Under the pieces are notes generated by a model. The model saw only the letters and a list, made by a program, of their open reading frames with translations. It did no database searches and was not told the origin of the DNA. Source: Folioceros fuciformis (Eukaryota; Anthocerotophyta; Anthocerotopsida; Anthocerotales). Taken from it: 64,000 bases of DNA. Shown piece after piece: positions 20,205-31,000 of this stretch (positions are counted from its first letter, which is position 1; each line of letters starts with the position of its first letter). The stretch lies in NCBI GenBank assembly GCA_049999805.1, contig JBNGIO010004602.1, positions 1-64,000 of the forward strand, read 5' to 3'. Both the position numbers and the translations under genes were made by a program.

Positions 20205-23200
20205 ATGCGTGTCTTGAGGTGGATAGATGTTCTGGGAAGAGCGGGCGCTCACCTGACTGGCAGGACCAAACCGTCAGGCACCAGGTGCAGCGGTTTTGCG
20301 TGCCGGTCGCCTGACAGCCAGGTGTACAAGCCAACTTGGGTGGATTCTCCGGTGGCTTCTTTGGATATCCAGATGGGTTGTGCCGTCCCTGCATCAAACT
20401 GGAGCGCACTGGAGGATGGTGACCTTGCTATGCCTGCAGGCAACGAAAGAGTTGTTACGGCTGACACCGTGAGCGAGCTATGTGGTGAGGGGCGGCTCAC
20501 GGAGGCTGTTGAGGCTTTGGGAGTTCTGGTGCAGACGGACCGTTGGATTTCTACATCTCTGGTTTACACGGTCCTGAAGAAATGTGTAGTGAACAAGGCT
20601 CTTGTTCTGGGCCGCTGTGTACATGCCTGCACGGTGAAAACAGGGTATGAATCGGATACGTTCTTGTGCAACCACGTTCTGCGAATGTACGTTGCCCATG
20701 GCAGATTACGAGAAGCGATGGATGTGTTCACCATAGTTGCGGAACCAGATGCTTTCATGTGGTCTTCCATCATTTCTGCACATGTTCATCACGGTGAAGC
20801 CAGGGAAGCCATAGAACTGTATCATCGGATGCGGAAGTCAAGTGTGAAGCCAGATGGACATGTGTTTGTGGCCGCCCTGCAAGCCTGTTCGAGGGAAGCA
20901 GACTTGCAAGCGGGCAAGCAGGTGCACGGTGATGTGCTGGCCACTGGAGTAGAGCCTGATTTGTATGTTTGTAGCTCGTTGGTGGACATGTATGCCAAGT
21001 GTGGCAGCTTGGAAGACGCCAAGCACGTGTTTGACGGACTTGGTAAGAAAACTGTGGTGACATGGAATGCTATGATAGGAGGGTGCTCTCAGCAGGGCAT
21101 GTCCCAGGAAGCGTTTGATCTTTACAACGCCATGCGAGAAGAAGGCATGGCTGTGCCAGATTCTGTAACATTTGCGTGCCTCCTGCAAGCATGTGCAAAT
21201 CTGGGCCGCCCAGCCATAGGGAAAGGGCGGCAGCTTCACGCGCGCATAAGAGAATGTGGATATGTTGACGATGTGGTTGTAGCCAACAGTTTGGTGAACA
21301 TGTACGCAAAGTGTGGTAGCTTGGAAGATGCTCAACGAGTGTTCGACGGACTCGGGGAAAAAAGTGTGGTGACATGGAATGCTATGATAGGAGGGTATTC
21401 CCTGCAAGGCATGGGACTGGAAGCCCTTCGCCTTTACAGTGCTATGGAAGAGGAAGGCTTGGTTGAAGATTCCGTGACATATGTGATACTTCTGCGAGCA
21501 TGTACAAGTTTCAGCACCCCGTCTTTGGAGATGGGAAAGCGACTTCATGCACGAATTAGAGAAGCAGGAGTAAGCGCTGACGAGTTCGTAGCTAGCAGTT
21601 TGGTACACATGTATGCTGAGTGTGGGAGCCTAGAAGATGCTCGGGACGTGTTTGATGCACTCGGTACGAAAAATGTTGTGACATGGAGTTCCATGATAGC
21701 AGGATATTCCCGCCAGGGCATGGGCCAGGAAGCCCTGAATCTTTACAGGGCTATGCAAGAAGACGGCCTGGCAGCACCGGATTCTGTGACGTTTGTGTCC
21801 CTTCTACAGGCGTGTGTCTGTGTAGGCGCCTCGGCCTTGGAGATGGGGAAACACATTCATACACAAATCAGAAAACGAGAGCTTCAGACTCATTTGTTCG
21901 TGGCCAACAGCTTGGTGAACATGTATGCAAAGTGTGGCAGCTTGGAAGATGCTCAAAGCGTTTTTGACGGACTTCCCACAAAGGATGTGGTGACTTGGAA
22001 TGCCGTTATAGGAGGCTATTCCCAGCAGGGCATGGGCCGAGAAGCACTTCGTCTCTACGACAAAATGCGGAAAGAAGGCACAGTTACACCTGATGCTGTG
22101 ACATTTGTGTGTATGTTTCAGGCATGTGCAAGTATGGGCACCCCAGCTTTGGAGAAGGGCAAAGATCTTCATGCACAGATTAGAGAACAAGGGCTTCAGT
22201 GGGATGTGTCTGTAGCCAATAGCGTGGTAAACATGTATGCCAAGTGCGGAAGCCTGGATTGTGCTCAGGCCGTGTTTGACAGACTTCCTCAGAAAGATGT
22301 GGTGACGTGGAATGCCCTTATTGCAGGATACTCTCAGCAGGGGATGGGGCAAGATGCCCTCGGTCTTTACAGTGCTATGCAACGGGAAAGCATGGCCACA
22401 CCCAATGCTTTGACATTTGTGTCTCTCCTGCAGTCATGTGCAAATCTTGCAGCTCTACATCTAGGAAGGCAGCTTCACGTCCAGATTAAGCAGCAGGGCC
22501 TCCAGGCTGATGCGCTTGTAGCTGGCAGTTTAATGGACATGTATGGAAAGTGTGGTAGCATGGTTGATGCACAGCAAGTCTTTGGAGCCTTACCTCAAAG
22601 AGACACGGTGGCCTGGAATGCACTGATAGCGGGCCACAGTCGTCTAGGAGACAGCGAAGCGGTCTTCGATCTGCTTCGGAGAATGAGAGAAAATTGTGTA
22701 CAGCCAGACGGCATCACATTTCTTCATGTGCTCACCGTATGCAGTCATGCAGGTCTGGTTACTCAGGGCCGAGAGTACTTTGAGTCTATGAGCATTAACT
22801 ATGGCATCGCTCCCACCTCGGACCATTACACTTGTATGGTGGATCTCCTGGGTCGTGCAGGCCGACTGGACGAGGCACTAGCTTTAGGGACGATTGTGCC
22901 TGGAATGCACGATTGCGCAGTTTGGCACACACTTCTGGCTGCATGTCAAAAGTGGAACAATGTGGAGATGGGACGCCATGCTTTTGACCAAGCCGTGAAG
23001 CTAGACCAGGCAGATGCTGCAGCATACGTGTTGATGTCAAACATCTACACCGGTGCCCAGATGTGGGAACAGGCACAGGAGATGCAGACCCAGAGAAAAA
23101 GAATCGGAGCATGGAAGCAAGCGGGCCAAAGCTGGTGGACAGACGCAGAGGGACTGGTGCACAGTTTCACCGTTGGGCACACGATGAGAAGACCGCTCAA

Positions 23201-23285
23201 AGAAAAGGGCGGGGTAGTAGAAAGTGCCCAGCCAAATATCACCTTGTCCAAACAAAAAGCAGCCTCCGAAGATCGCCTCCTCTAA
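20205..23285 (+). CDS. PPR protein, PLS class, E subtype without DYW (PPR-3)
   Basis: The frame runs for 1026 aa from the first ATG (MRVLRWIDVLGRAG). The first 85 residues are Arg/Ser/Gly-rich with few acidic residues, consistent with an organelle targeting peptide. It shares the LDxQMG block with the start of PPR-2. Repeats start near residue 90 (ADTVSELCGEGRLTEAV), and there are more P-L-S triplets than in its neighbours, which explains its length. The end is VDLLGRAGRL, E1 (LLAACQKWNNVEMGRHAF), E2 (VLMSNIYTGAQMWEQAQ), then GQSWWTDAEGLVHSFTVG and a 40-residue tail without DYW features. Only 161 bases separate it from the PPR-2 stop. Its last 220 coding bases lie in a 348-bp tandem duplication. 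Confidence 0.9.
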   Translation: MRVLRWIDVLGRAGAHLTGRTKPSGTRCSGFACRSPDSQVYKPTWVDSPVASLDIQMGCAVPASNWSALEDGDLAMPAGNERVVTADTVSELCGEGRLTEAVEALGVLVQTDRWISTSLVYTVLKKCVVNKALVLGRCVHACTVKTGYESDTFLCNHVLRMYVAHGRLREAMDVFTIVAEPDAFMWSSIISAHVHHGEAREAIELYHRMRKSSVKPDGHVFVAALQACSREADLQAGKQVHGDVLATGVEPDLYVCSSLVDMYAKCGSLEDAKHVFDGLGKKTVVTWNAMIGGCSQQGMSQEAFDLYNAMREEGMAVPDSVTFACLLQACANLGRPAIGKGRQLHARIRECGYVDDVVVANSLVNMYAKCGSLEDAQRVFDGLGEKSVVTWNAMIGGYSLQGMGLEALRLYSAMEEEGLVEDSVTYVILLRACTSFSTPSLEMGKRLHARIREAGVSADEFVASSLVHMYAECGSLEDARDVFDALGTKNVVTWSSMIAGYSRQGMGQEALNLYRAMQEDGLAAPDSVTFVSLLQACVCVGASALEMGKHIHTQIRKRELQTHLFVANSLVNMYAKCGSLEDAQSVFDGLPTKDVVTWNAVIGGYSQQGMGREALRLYDKMRKEGTVTPDAVTFVCMFQACASMGTPALEKGKDLHAQIREQGLQWDVSVANSVVNMYAKCGSLDCAQAVFDRLPQKDVVTWNALIAGYSQQGMGQDALGLYSAMQRESMATPNALTFVSLLQSCANLAALHLGRQLHVQIKQQGLQADALVAGSLMDMYGKCGSMVDAQQVFGALPQRDTVAWNALIAGHSRLGDSEAVFDLLRRMRENCVQPDGITFLHVLTVCSHAGLVTQGREYFESMSINYGIAPTSDHYTCMVDLLGRAGRLDEALALGTIVPGMHDCAVWHTLLAACQKWNNVEMGRHAFDQAVKLDQADAAAYVLMSNIYTGAQMWEQAQEMQTQRKRIGAWKQAGQSWWTDAEGLVHSFTVGHTMRRPLKEKGGVVESAQPNITLSKQKAASEDRLL

Positions 23286-23761
23286 AGATGGACGTAGTCC
23301 TGAATGTTCTGCGAAATGGAAGTCCTCGATCTGGCAGAAAGGTCACGAAGAATCATGATGTCTCCTTGAAAACAAGCGCCACTGGTTGCAAGATTTTGCA
23401 AGTCCGACCCAATGGAACAGGCACAGGAGATGCAGACCCAGAGAAAAAGAATCGGAGCATGGAAGCAAGCGGGCCAAAGCTGGTGGACAGACGCAGAGGG
23501 ACTGTCGCACAGTTTCGCCGTTGGGCACACGATGAGAAGACCGCTCAAAGAAAAGGGCGGGGTAGTAGAAAGTGCCCAGCCAAATATCACCGTGTCCAAA
23601 CAAAAAGCAGCCTCCGAAGATCGCCTCCTCTAAAGATGGACGTAGTCCTGAATGTTCTGCGAAATGGAAGTCCTCGATCTGGCAGAAAGGACACGAAGAA
23701 TCATGATGTCTCCTTCAAACGAGCGCCACTGGTTGCAAGATTTTGCAAGTCCGACCCAATA
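23066..23761 (+). repeat. 348-bp tandem duplication at the PPR-3 3' end
   Basis: Units 23066-23413 and 23414-23761 are nearly identical. Each contains the E2/PG-box end, the tail, the stop and about 130 bases of 3' flank. The unit is a multiple of three, so an alternative frame stays open through both copies (23063-23848). The second copy keeps a short relic frame (to 23633) with GQSWWTDAEGLSHSFAVG and no repeats. Confidence 0.95.
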
Positions 23762-24811
23762 AAAGGCACATCTCTTCAGATGCCCTTCAACGGGGTCCAG
23801 GCAAACGTATCCACTTTAGCAGAACGTAACCTAGATCTCGCCTCATAGCTTGCATCCTATTGTAAGCCCTCTCAACTCCTTCCCTAGAGCATTGAAGGCA
23901 CCACGGTCCATAACGATCCATCAAGGGGAGCCTGACGTAGGTGCTCCAAGGGAAGGGCGGGAGATAAGTAAGGCGGACATCATCTTGTACGTGCCTTGGA
24001 AGGCGTGGAAAAAATTCATGGTCCGAGAAGGCCGAGGCGAGGAGTTGATCACCCTCCTTGCACAATGATTGCCAAGACTAAAGCAGGAGCCCATGAGCTG
24101 CATTCAAACCCGGAAGGGCAGCATTGAGACAAGTAGATGTGCAAGTCGTAGTTAGAGCTCCCGAGTAGTTAGCTCCAAAACCCTTATGAATCGAAGCAAT
24201 ATGGCTCTTCGCCCCTTGAGGCTTTAAAAATTTTCCCTTGGTTACAAAAGCTATCCTAACGCTTACCACGGGGTAAGGAGTACCGCTACGTCATTGTATC
24301 TCTGCGCGGATCAAAATATCTTTGGTTTCCCTTGCTTGTGGAAGAAGGGAGCTTCAGCAGTGGAGAGGCGAGGTCGGGTCTTCACCGAAGAAAACGTTGC
24401 TGCCTGTGGGGAATTCAGTCTAACCAAGCTGCGCATCCAGGCGAAGGTAGGGTTTCACTTAGTGGATACAGCAATCTTTCTTCATCCGCACCGTTGTCAG
24501 GTGAGGCAGTGGCTCTGGCTCTGGAAGGAGGCTGCAGCTCTGCTCGGAGCTTCTTGCAATTGCGTTCTCAGAGTCGACATGGTTAGGGTCATTTCACGAG
24601 AGTTGAAGTTGGTGTGTTGCTTGGAATCCGTGACGGTGTAGCTCCAAAGTAGCTGTTTGTGGGTGACAATCTGAGACGGGAGCTGCGAAGAGGTGTCAGG
24701 AGAACGGGGAGGTGGGGGGATGCGAGTGGCAGGGTTGGTGTAGGTTGTGCTCCTCTTGGTGTTGTGACTTTATTCTAAGTGTGGTCTGTTTGGTGTTCGC
24801 AGCTTGCAGGA
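23762..24811. other. Intergenic region, PPR-3 to DNL zinc-finger gene
   Basis: No supported gene. Frames at 23787-24269 are short and unrecognised. The last 500 bases should hold the promoter and leader of the next gene. A CAG at the end of TTGCAGGA just before the ATG could be a 5' UTR intron acceptor. Confidence 0.45.
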
Positions 24812-25834
24812 ATGGCGTTGTTGCAAAGCAAAGCAATTGCTCAGCCCTTCTCCATCTCCACGGCGGGGAGTCGATCACATTCAAGTCCCGGCACAGCAGT
24901 CTGTGCGGTTGCACGGGGTTGGAACAGCGGTTTTCCCATCCGAAGCCATGAGGGCAATGGTCTCCTGCTGCAGCAAGAGTGGGAGAGCGGGGTTGGAACA
25001 TATGCCATGAACACGGCTGTGGAGGGATTTGGCGTGCCTGGTAAGTCTCTGCCTTTGCGTTGCTTCCAGTGCAGGCTCGGGATTCCATCTGAGAAACGTG
25101 AGCTGCCTGCAGACAATGAGGATGAGGCCCCTGAATCTTCCCCAGAGACGGAACCCGTGGAGGGTTTGATCCTCTCATTAGCCGCACCCCAGAGGTTCGA
25201 GACCTTGTCCAAGGTGAGGTGCGGATGCTGTCTTCCTTTCTGCACACCTGGCCTGCGTCATCGAATGTGCTGACTCTGGATTGCCTGCGTGGGTGGTGCC
25301 GGACATCCAGGATGCAGCAATGGGTTTGGTTCTGCACGCAGCTGCTGGCAAGGGGTGGACAACAGGATCTGGTTTGGAAGGCCCAGCTGTTCCTGACAGT
25401 GCTCAATCGAAGGGGGGCGATCGCGAAGACAACCAGTGGCCTTCGCTGAGCAGATCCCCTCGCCGTCGTATGCGTGTTGCCTTCACATGTAACGTTTGCG
25501 GCCACCGAACTACCCGTGCCATCAACCCTCACGCCTACACCGATGGCACAGTTTTCGTCCAGGTCCAGACTACTTTGTCTCTTCTTCGAGAACCACCCAA
25601 TTCAATTGTCCTCTTCCATCGTTTCTCTGTTTGCCGATCCATCACGCTCTCTTGCCTGCCGTTTTGCAGTGTGGTGGCTGCAACGTGTTCCACAAGCTCG
25701 TGGACAACCTCAACCTCTTCCACGAACTGCAGGGTAGGGTTTTTGGAGGCTACCAGGAGCCTGGCTTCGCATACCACGAGTCCTACGACTACCTCGCAAG
25801 TTCGACCATCACCTGGGATGAGAACCACCAGTGA
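24812..25834 (+). CDS. DNL-type zinc-finger protein (Zim17/HEP family)
   Basis: Members of this family keep organellar Hsp70 soluble and active. Exons 24812-25213, 25311-25562 and 25670-25834 give 272 aa. The first 70 or so residues (MALLQSKAIAQPFSIST and on) look like a plastid or mitochondrial transit peptide. An acidic linker follows (EDEAPESSPETEP). The zinc domain starts at MRVAFTCNVCGHRTTRAINP and crosses the last intron into CGGCNVFHKLVDNLNLFHEL. The two Cys pairs (CNVC, CGGC) that bind zinc are present, as is the DNL signature itself. The tail after HEL (FGGYQEPGFAYHESYDY) is less conserved. A GT just after HELQG could mark another donor, so the C-terminal end is less certain than the core. 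Confidence 0.86.
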
Positions 25835-28033
25835 CCCAGACTCCCACATCTCTCGTAGCTGCAGGCCTTATGCAGTCCTGCCTTCCTCCCATGTATGCAT
25901 GATTGATGCCAGTGTACATAAGCCATGAATGTTTCATCATCAGGTCGGTTAGACTTCCCAATCCCTCACCCTGCAAGCCCAGTTCGTACATAGGTTCCGG
26001 TAACTGTAAGGTGCAGGTGGTGAGCACAGCAGGAGGTATCTCAGGTAGGCACATGTCGGGCTTCCTTCGTACACCTCGGGCTATTTGATCAGCTCTTACT
26101 CGATTCCACACACTTCTCGCCTTCTTTCGCAGAGTGAATGCCCAACCTGGAACAGAGTAATTGCAGAAGATGGAGCGCAGTGACTGCAAGTGATGAAGCT
26201 CGGCCAGAAGAAGGTGAAACCGTGAAGGTGGGCCAGCAGCGTAGGCCCCACCCTGCACTGTACTGGGATGCTGTCACACGTCTGTGCACTGTACTCCGTG
26301 CCATGGAACATGGGGCAGATTGTGAGAGAGCTGTTGGCTGTTGTTGGTGAGTCTCCAGACGACCAGTAGTACTCTGACTCGCACTCCAGGAGTCCCAGTC
26401 GCGCTGGACCTACAACTACCTTGCTCATTTATCCCATATCGCCTCCTCTGTCTTACTTCCTCTAGCGTAAAACACTCTCAGCAGCTAACGTTGGCTATAC
26501 GGTTTCTTTCTTTGTCTAATTCAAGATTGGACGTCGTTTCTCTTGATGGACTGTTACCGGTTACTTTACTTTACGTTATGGTAAACGGCCAACCCCTACC
26601 TTGCAATGTTGAAGTCCTGGGACATTACCCTCGGACTTAACCGGGCCGTAGAGGATGGGGCCTAATTTAGGGTTCAGAGGAAAGCACTCGTCCGACACGT
26701 TATGGATGGGGCTCTGGCGGCAGGAGATGTCAGCTGAAGTTGTCCGGGCGCTTGGCAGGTCTCTCCCCTTCTTTCCACTGCAAAAGTCTCACCAGGGGCG
26801 GTGAGTGGGCAGAGGGCATGACCCACCATGGCCCCATGCGGTGTGGTTGTGCCATAGTTGTGTGTGATCTGGGAGGCCTGTTTCGCTCGTTCCCGCGCAT
26901 TACGGTGCAACTGGCAAGCGAACAGGCCAGGATGGGGGGCACAGTGTTGGCACCCGCCTCGCCGGCAGTGATGCCAGCACGTTGTGCCTGCTGTTGAGGG
27001 GCCCGGCCCGTCTGCCATGGCTGCGACGTGAGCAGCCAGCCAGCCCAGCCACAGCCGCTGCCGCTGCCTCTGCCTAAGGAGAAGGCTTGAGAGGAGGAAG
27101 AGTCCAGGATTGATGTCCTCCTGCTGCCCTGCCCCCTCCAGAGGCAGGCGCCGCAGCATCAACCGAGAGCATCGTCACATCCGCATCGCATCGGAGCACT
27201 CCTAGATTGCGGAGATGGCCACCACGTCCACAGAAAGCTAGAGCGAGAGAGAGGCGAGGTCATGACAGCCGGCGAGCGTTCGCACAGGCAGCAGCTTGTG
27301 TATATGGCCCCGAGCCGAGACGCTGCTTCTGGCCTCTGGCCCCCCCGAGCAGCTGCATCTCCGTCTCCCTGCCTGCGCGTCTGACGGATCCGGGGGACGG
27401 CAGAACGTGCCGGCCGGCTGTGGCGTGGAATCAAGCTGTGCAATCGGCGAGGGCTCGCGCGCAGGTCACATACGCACAGCTAGCTGCCTGCACGGGCTCC
27501 CTGCCTTGTCTGCTGTTTTCTCCTCTGCCCGATTTGCGCCATCGGGATGGGAGATGAGGCAATTCAGTTGCTGTCCCGGCCAAGTGTCGCATCGCATGGC
27601 ATTGTACTGCATTGAGTTGTGCTGCATTCCGCTCGCAATTTCGTGTGAGCCTGCTTGCTGCCTGGGATTCTGTGCCGCATTTCCGGACTGGGAGCTGAGG
27701 CAAATGTCGGCGGGGTGCTGTGAATGTGCGCAGTCCAGGGGTCGGGGGGTGCTAGGTATGGCACATTGTGGGCTCTGGGATCGGAGGTAGATCTCGGGAC
27801 GAGCATGGAGTGAGGACCAGCCGCACGGGCTTGGGATTTTCCAGAGACATTGTAGCAGGGCGTGGCCGGCGATCGGAGAGCTGGCTGCTGTACAGTTGGG
27901 TTGGTAGTTCAGGCGACGCGTGTGCGGAGACTGGGGCGATCTGCCCTGGAGCTGGGGAGTAAGCAAAGGCAGGTCTCCGGGCCGCAGGATTTGTGGAAAA
28001 GGGAATGAAGTGAATTCTTGTGTGCTGGCTGCC
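25835..28033. other. Intergenic and 5' leader region upstream of NEK
   Basis: No supported gene in this 2.2 kb. The part from about 26,650 is GC-rich with many short frames on both strands and none that I recognise. The final several hundred bases should hold the NEK promoter and leader. A donor-like GGAGTAAGC lies near 27,955. Confidence 0.45.
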
Positions 28034-31000
28034 ATGGAGTCCAGAATGGAGCAGTATGAAATAATGGAGCAAGTGGGGCGGGGCGCATTTGGCTCTGCCA
28101 TCCTTGTCAACCACAAAATTGAAAAGAAGAAGTGAGATCAGGACCCTTTTACCCTCTTATGTGAAGCAGAAATGTTGGTGTAGGTAGCATATCTGCATCA
28201 TCGGCTAGGCATATTCGGATGTTGTAGGAATCCCGTTCTGTGTGTGTCGGTCACAGCCCTTCCACCTTCCCGACCCGGTCAGATCCCCACCCAGCATGTC
28301 TTGCCTTTCCTGGTCTGTGATTTGGTCTCGTAGGTCTGGGATTGTGGCTCCTGCTCAGGTGACCCTGCCTGTGTCATTTTCTTCCTCTTTGTCGCGTGTC
28401 CAGTTAGAGAATGCCTGATGAAGAAAAGCTGTAGAGGTAAGGTGTGCACCCCTTCTGTGACATGGAAGGGACCCTGTGAGCTCACTGCCCGCTGCAGTCC
28501 ACCCCACCTCTTCTTTCATGCAAAAATTTGTGTGGATCATGATATGGACTTCGATCCATATCATGATATGGGTCCTGGTTCGGATCATGATACGGCCTAC
28601 ATCTCTTCTGTATAAACTTGCCTTAGCAACTGTCTGGAGACTGTGGACACACAAAGGACATAGCAGGTTAGAAAGCATAATTCAAGCCATCCTCGACCTA
28701 GCAAGAGGATCCAATTTTGCCCTCTTCAGTTGTGGGCTTTCTTACCCCTTGCTTTTTTGTCGGGTGTTTTCTGCCGCCTGCAGATATGTGCTCAAGAAGA
28801 TTCGTCTGGCTCGCCAGACTGATAGATGCAGGAGGTCAGCTCACCAAGAGGTAGTGGGAAGCATATCATCCTGGGCTCGTGACTGTGATTCGATGAGGCT
28901 CGCAGCAGGAGGAGACCAGTCTCACTCATTCCAGCCTTTCGTATTGCAGATGGCCCTTGTTTCACGAGTCCAACACCCTTTCATTGTGGAGTACAAGGAA
29001 TCTTGGGTGGAGAAGGTGCAGTCTCGGATGGAGTTGTTGGCTTTCCTAATCTCTAGTCTTGGGGTGCTGACTGTGTGTTTCTCTGGCAGGGGTGCTATGT
29101 GTGCATTGTCACCGGGTACTGTGAAGGCGGTGACATGTAAGTTGCTCTTCTGGATGCATTTCCTGGAAACCTTCAGCTGACAGGAGGCAACTGAGTGATG
29201 TAAAGAGCTCACGTTCGTGTGCTTTATAACCACAGGGCCGAGCTGGTCAGGAAGTCGAGCGGCATTTTCTTTCCTGAAGAGGTTAAAAGCCTGTATGCCT
29301 GTTGCTTCCTGCCCCCCTTTCCATCTCTCTCCCAACGTTCCACTTGCATCCGCCACACGATTCCTGCACGCTAATCTAATCAGCTCTCTTCCTCTACCAG
29401 CGTCTATGCAAGTGGTTTGCCCAGCTCTTACTTGCCGTGGACTACTTGCACTCAAATCATGTTCTGCATCGGGACCTGAAGGTATGTCCCTTTCGTTGTC
29501 GTCTCCCTGGATTGCAGCTGTTGGTCATGGCATCCTCCTAGCCATTCGTAGCATGCTGTTAACACGTCCTTGTATTTCTCAGTGTTCCAACATCTTTCTG
29601 ACGAAAGAGCACGATATACGTCTTGGTGATTTTGGTTTGGCGAAATTGCTCAAGCAGGATGACCTGGCTTCATCGGTAACCGATTTCCTGACACTCTTGA
29701 GTTCACTGCTCGCTATGTTCTATAGCCCTTTGAATTGCACAATCTTGTTGGCCTCAGTTTTGTTACTTCATCGCAGGTGGTGGGAACCCCCAATTATATG
29801 TGTCCTGAACTCCTTGCGGATATTCCTTACGGCTTCAAATCGGACATCTGGTCTCTAGGTGAACGTCTTTCCTTCTTTCCCGTGCCTGGTAGTCATCATG
29901 TGCAGAATGAACGCAGCAGCCTTAACTAACCCGGTCAAATTCGTTATGCTCGTGCAGGCTGTTGTATGTATGAAATCACAGCCCATAGGCCAGCCTTCAA
30001 AGCATTCGTAAGTGGATTGCTTGCTTGCCTTGATGAAGCAAGAGTATCTGCATTCCTTCGTACTGGGTGGTTGTTCGGTGACGACTCACTTCGTATCCTT
30101 TCTCTGGCGCGGCGCAGGACATGCAAGGGCTTATAAGCAAGATCAATAAGTCCACCATCGGCCCGCTCCCGAGCAACTACAGTAGTGCATTGTGAGTCCT
30201 CTTCCTTGTGCTCCAGTCTGAAAAAAATAAGCCAGGCTTGCTTCTGTGTGGACCGCCTTCTTACTCGAGACGGTTATGCTACCCACATGCAGGAAAGGCG
30301 TGATACGGAGTATGCTGAGAAAGAATCCTGAGCATCGGCCGACTGTAAGCTACTACTACTGTTCGAAGTTTCCGGGTTACGTGAAAGGTTGCAGGTGAAG
30401 TCTACAAGAGAGACGAGGACTGACCACATTATTGTGTCCAGGCTGGAGAACTGCTCAGGCACCCTCACCTGCAGCCCTTTGTGCTCCAGTGCCAAATTCA
30501 GTCGGGAATGGTATGTCCCTCACCCGAACGCGTGTTTGCAAAGATACGCGTGCCACATCAGGACAGCCCCTGCAGCAGCCCCGTCAGCAGCGACGGGGAA
30601 AGTTTCACGACCAGCGTGAACAGCCCGAGCCATTTCGAGTTTGGCATTCCCAGTCGTCCTGCACGGACAGAAGATTGTCTGGAGAGAACCATCGAAGATG
30701 AGATGTGGAACTTCGACAACCAGGGCAGGAAGGCCAACCTGTCCAGATCCTCCAGCAATGGTCATCTCCCTGCTACAAGTGCACGCCTGGAGGAACTGGA
30801 CACCCCACCCCTTGCGTGGGCTGATGACGAGGAGCAGGTGTTGATGGATCTTCTTAGAGACGAGAACGATTTAGCAGCAGCAAGAGATCGGCATCAAGAC
30901 GAGAAGGTGAGATCGAGAAAGTCTCCAGCAAAGTTACATCGAGTCAGGTCCTCGGGGAGCCCGAAAACTCCCCACTTGGATAGCCAGAAACCCAGTGCTG

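Noticed and set aside
17620-23285. Bacterial-type operon of PPR genes
   Set aside because: Spacing is tight for PPR-2/PPR-3 only, and the rest of the window is typical nuclear DNA with introns; co-transcription is left as a question.
23063-23848. 261-codon plus frame over the 348-bp duplication
   Set aside because: It is the other frame of the PPR-3 end, open only because the unit is a multiple of three.
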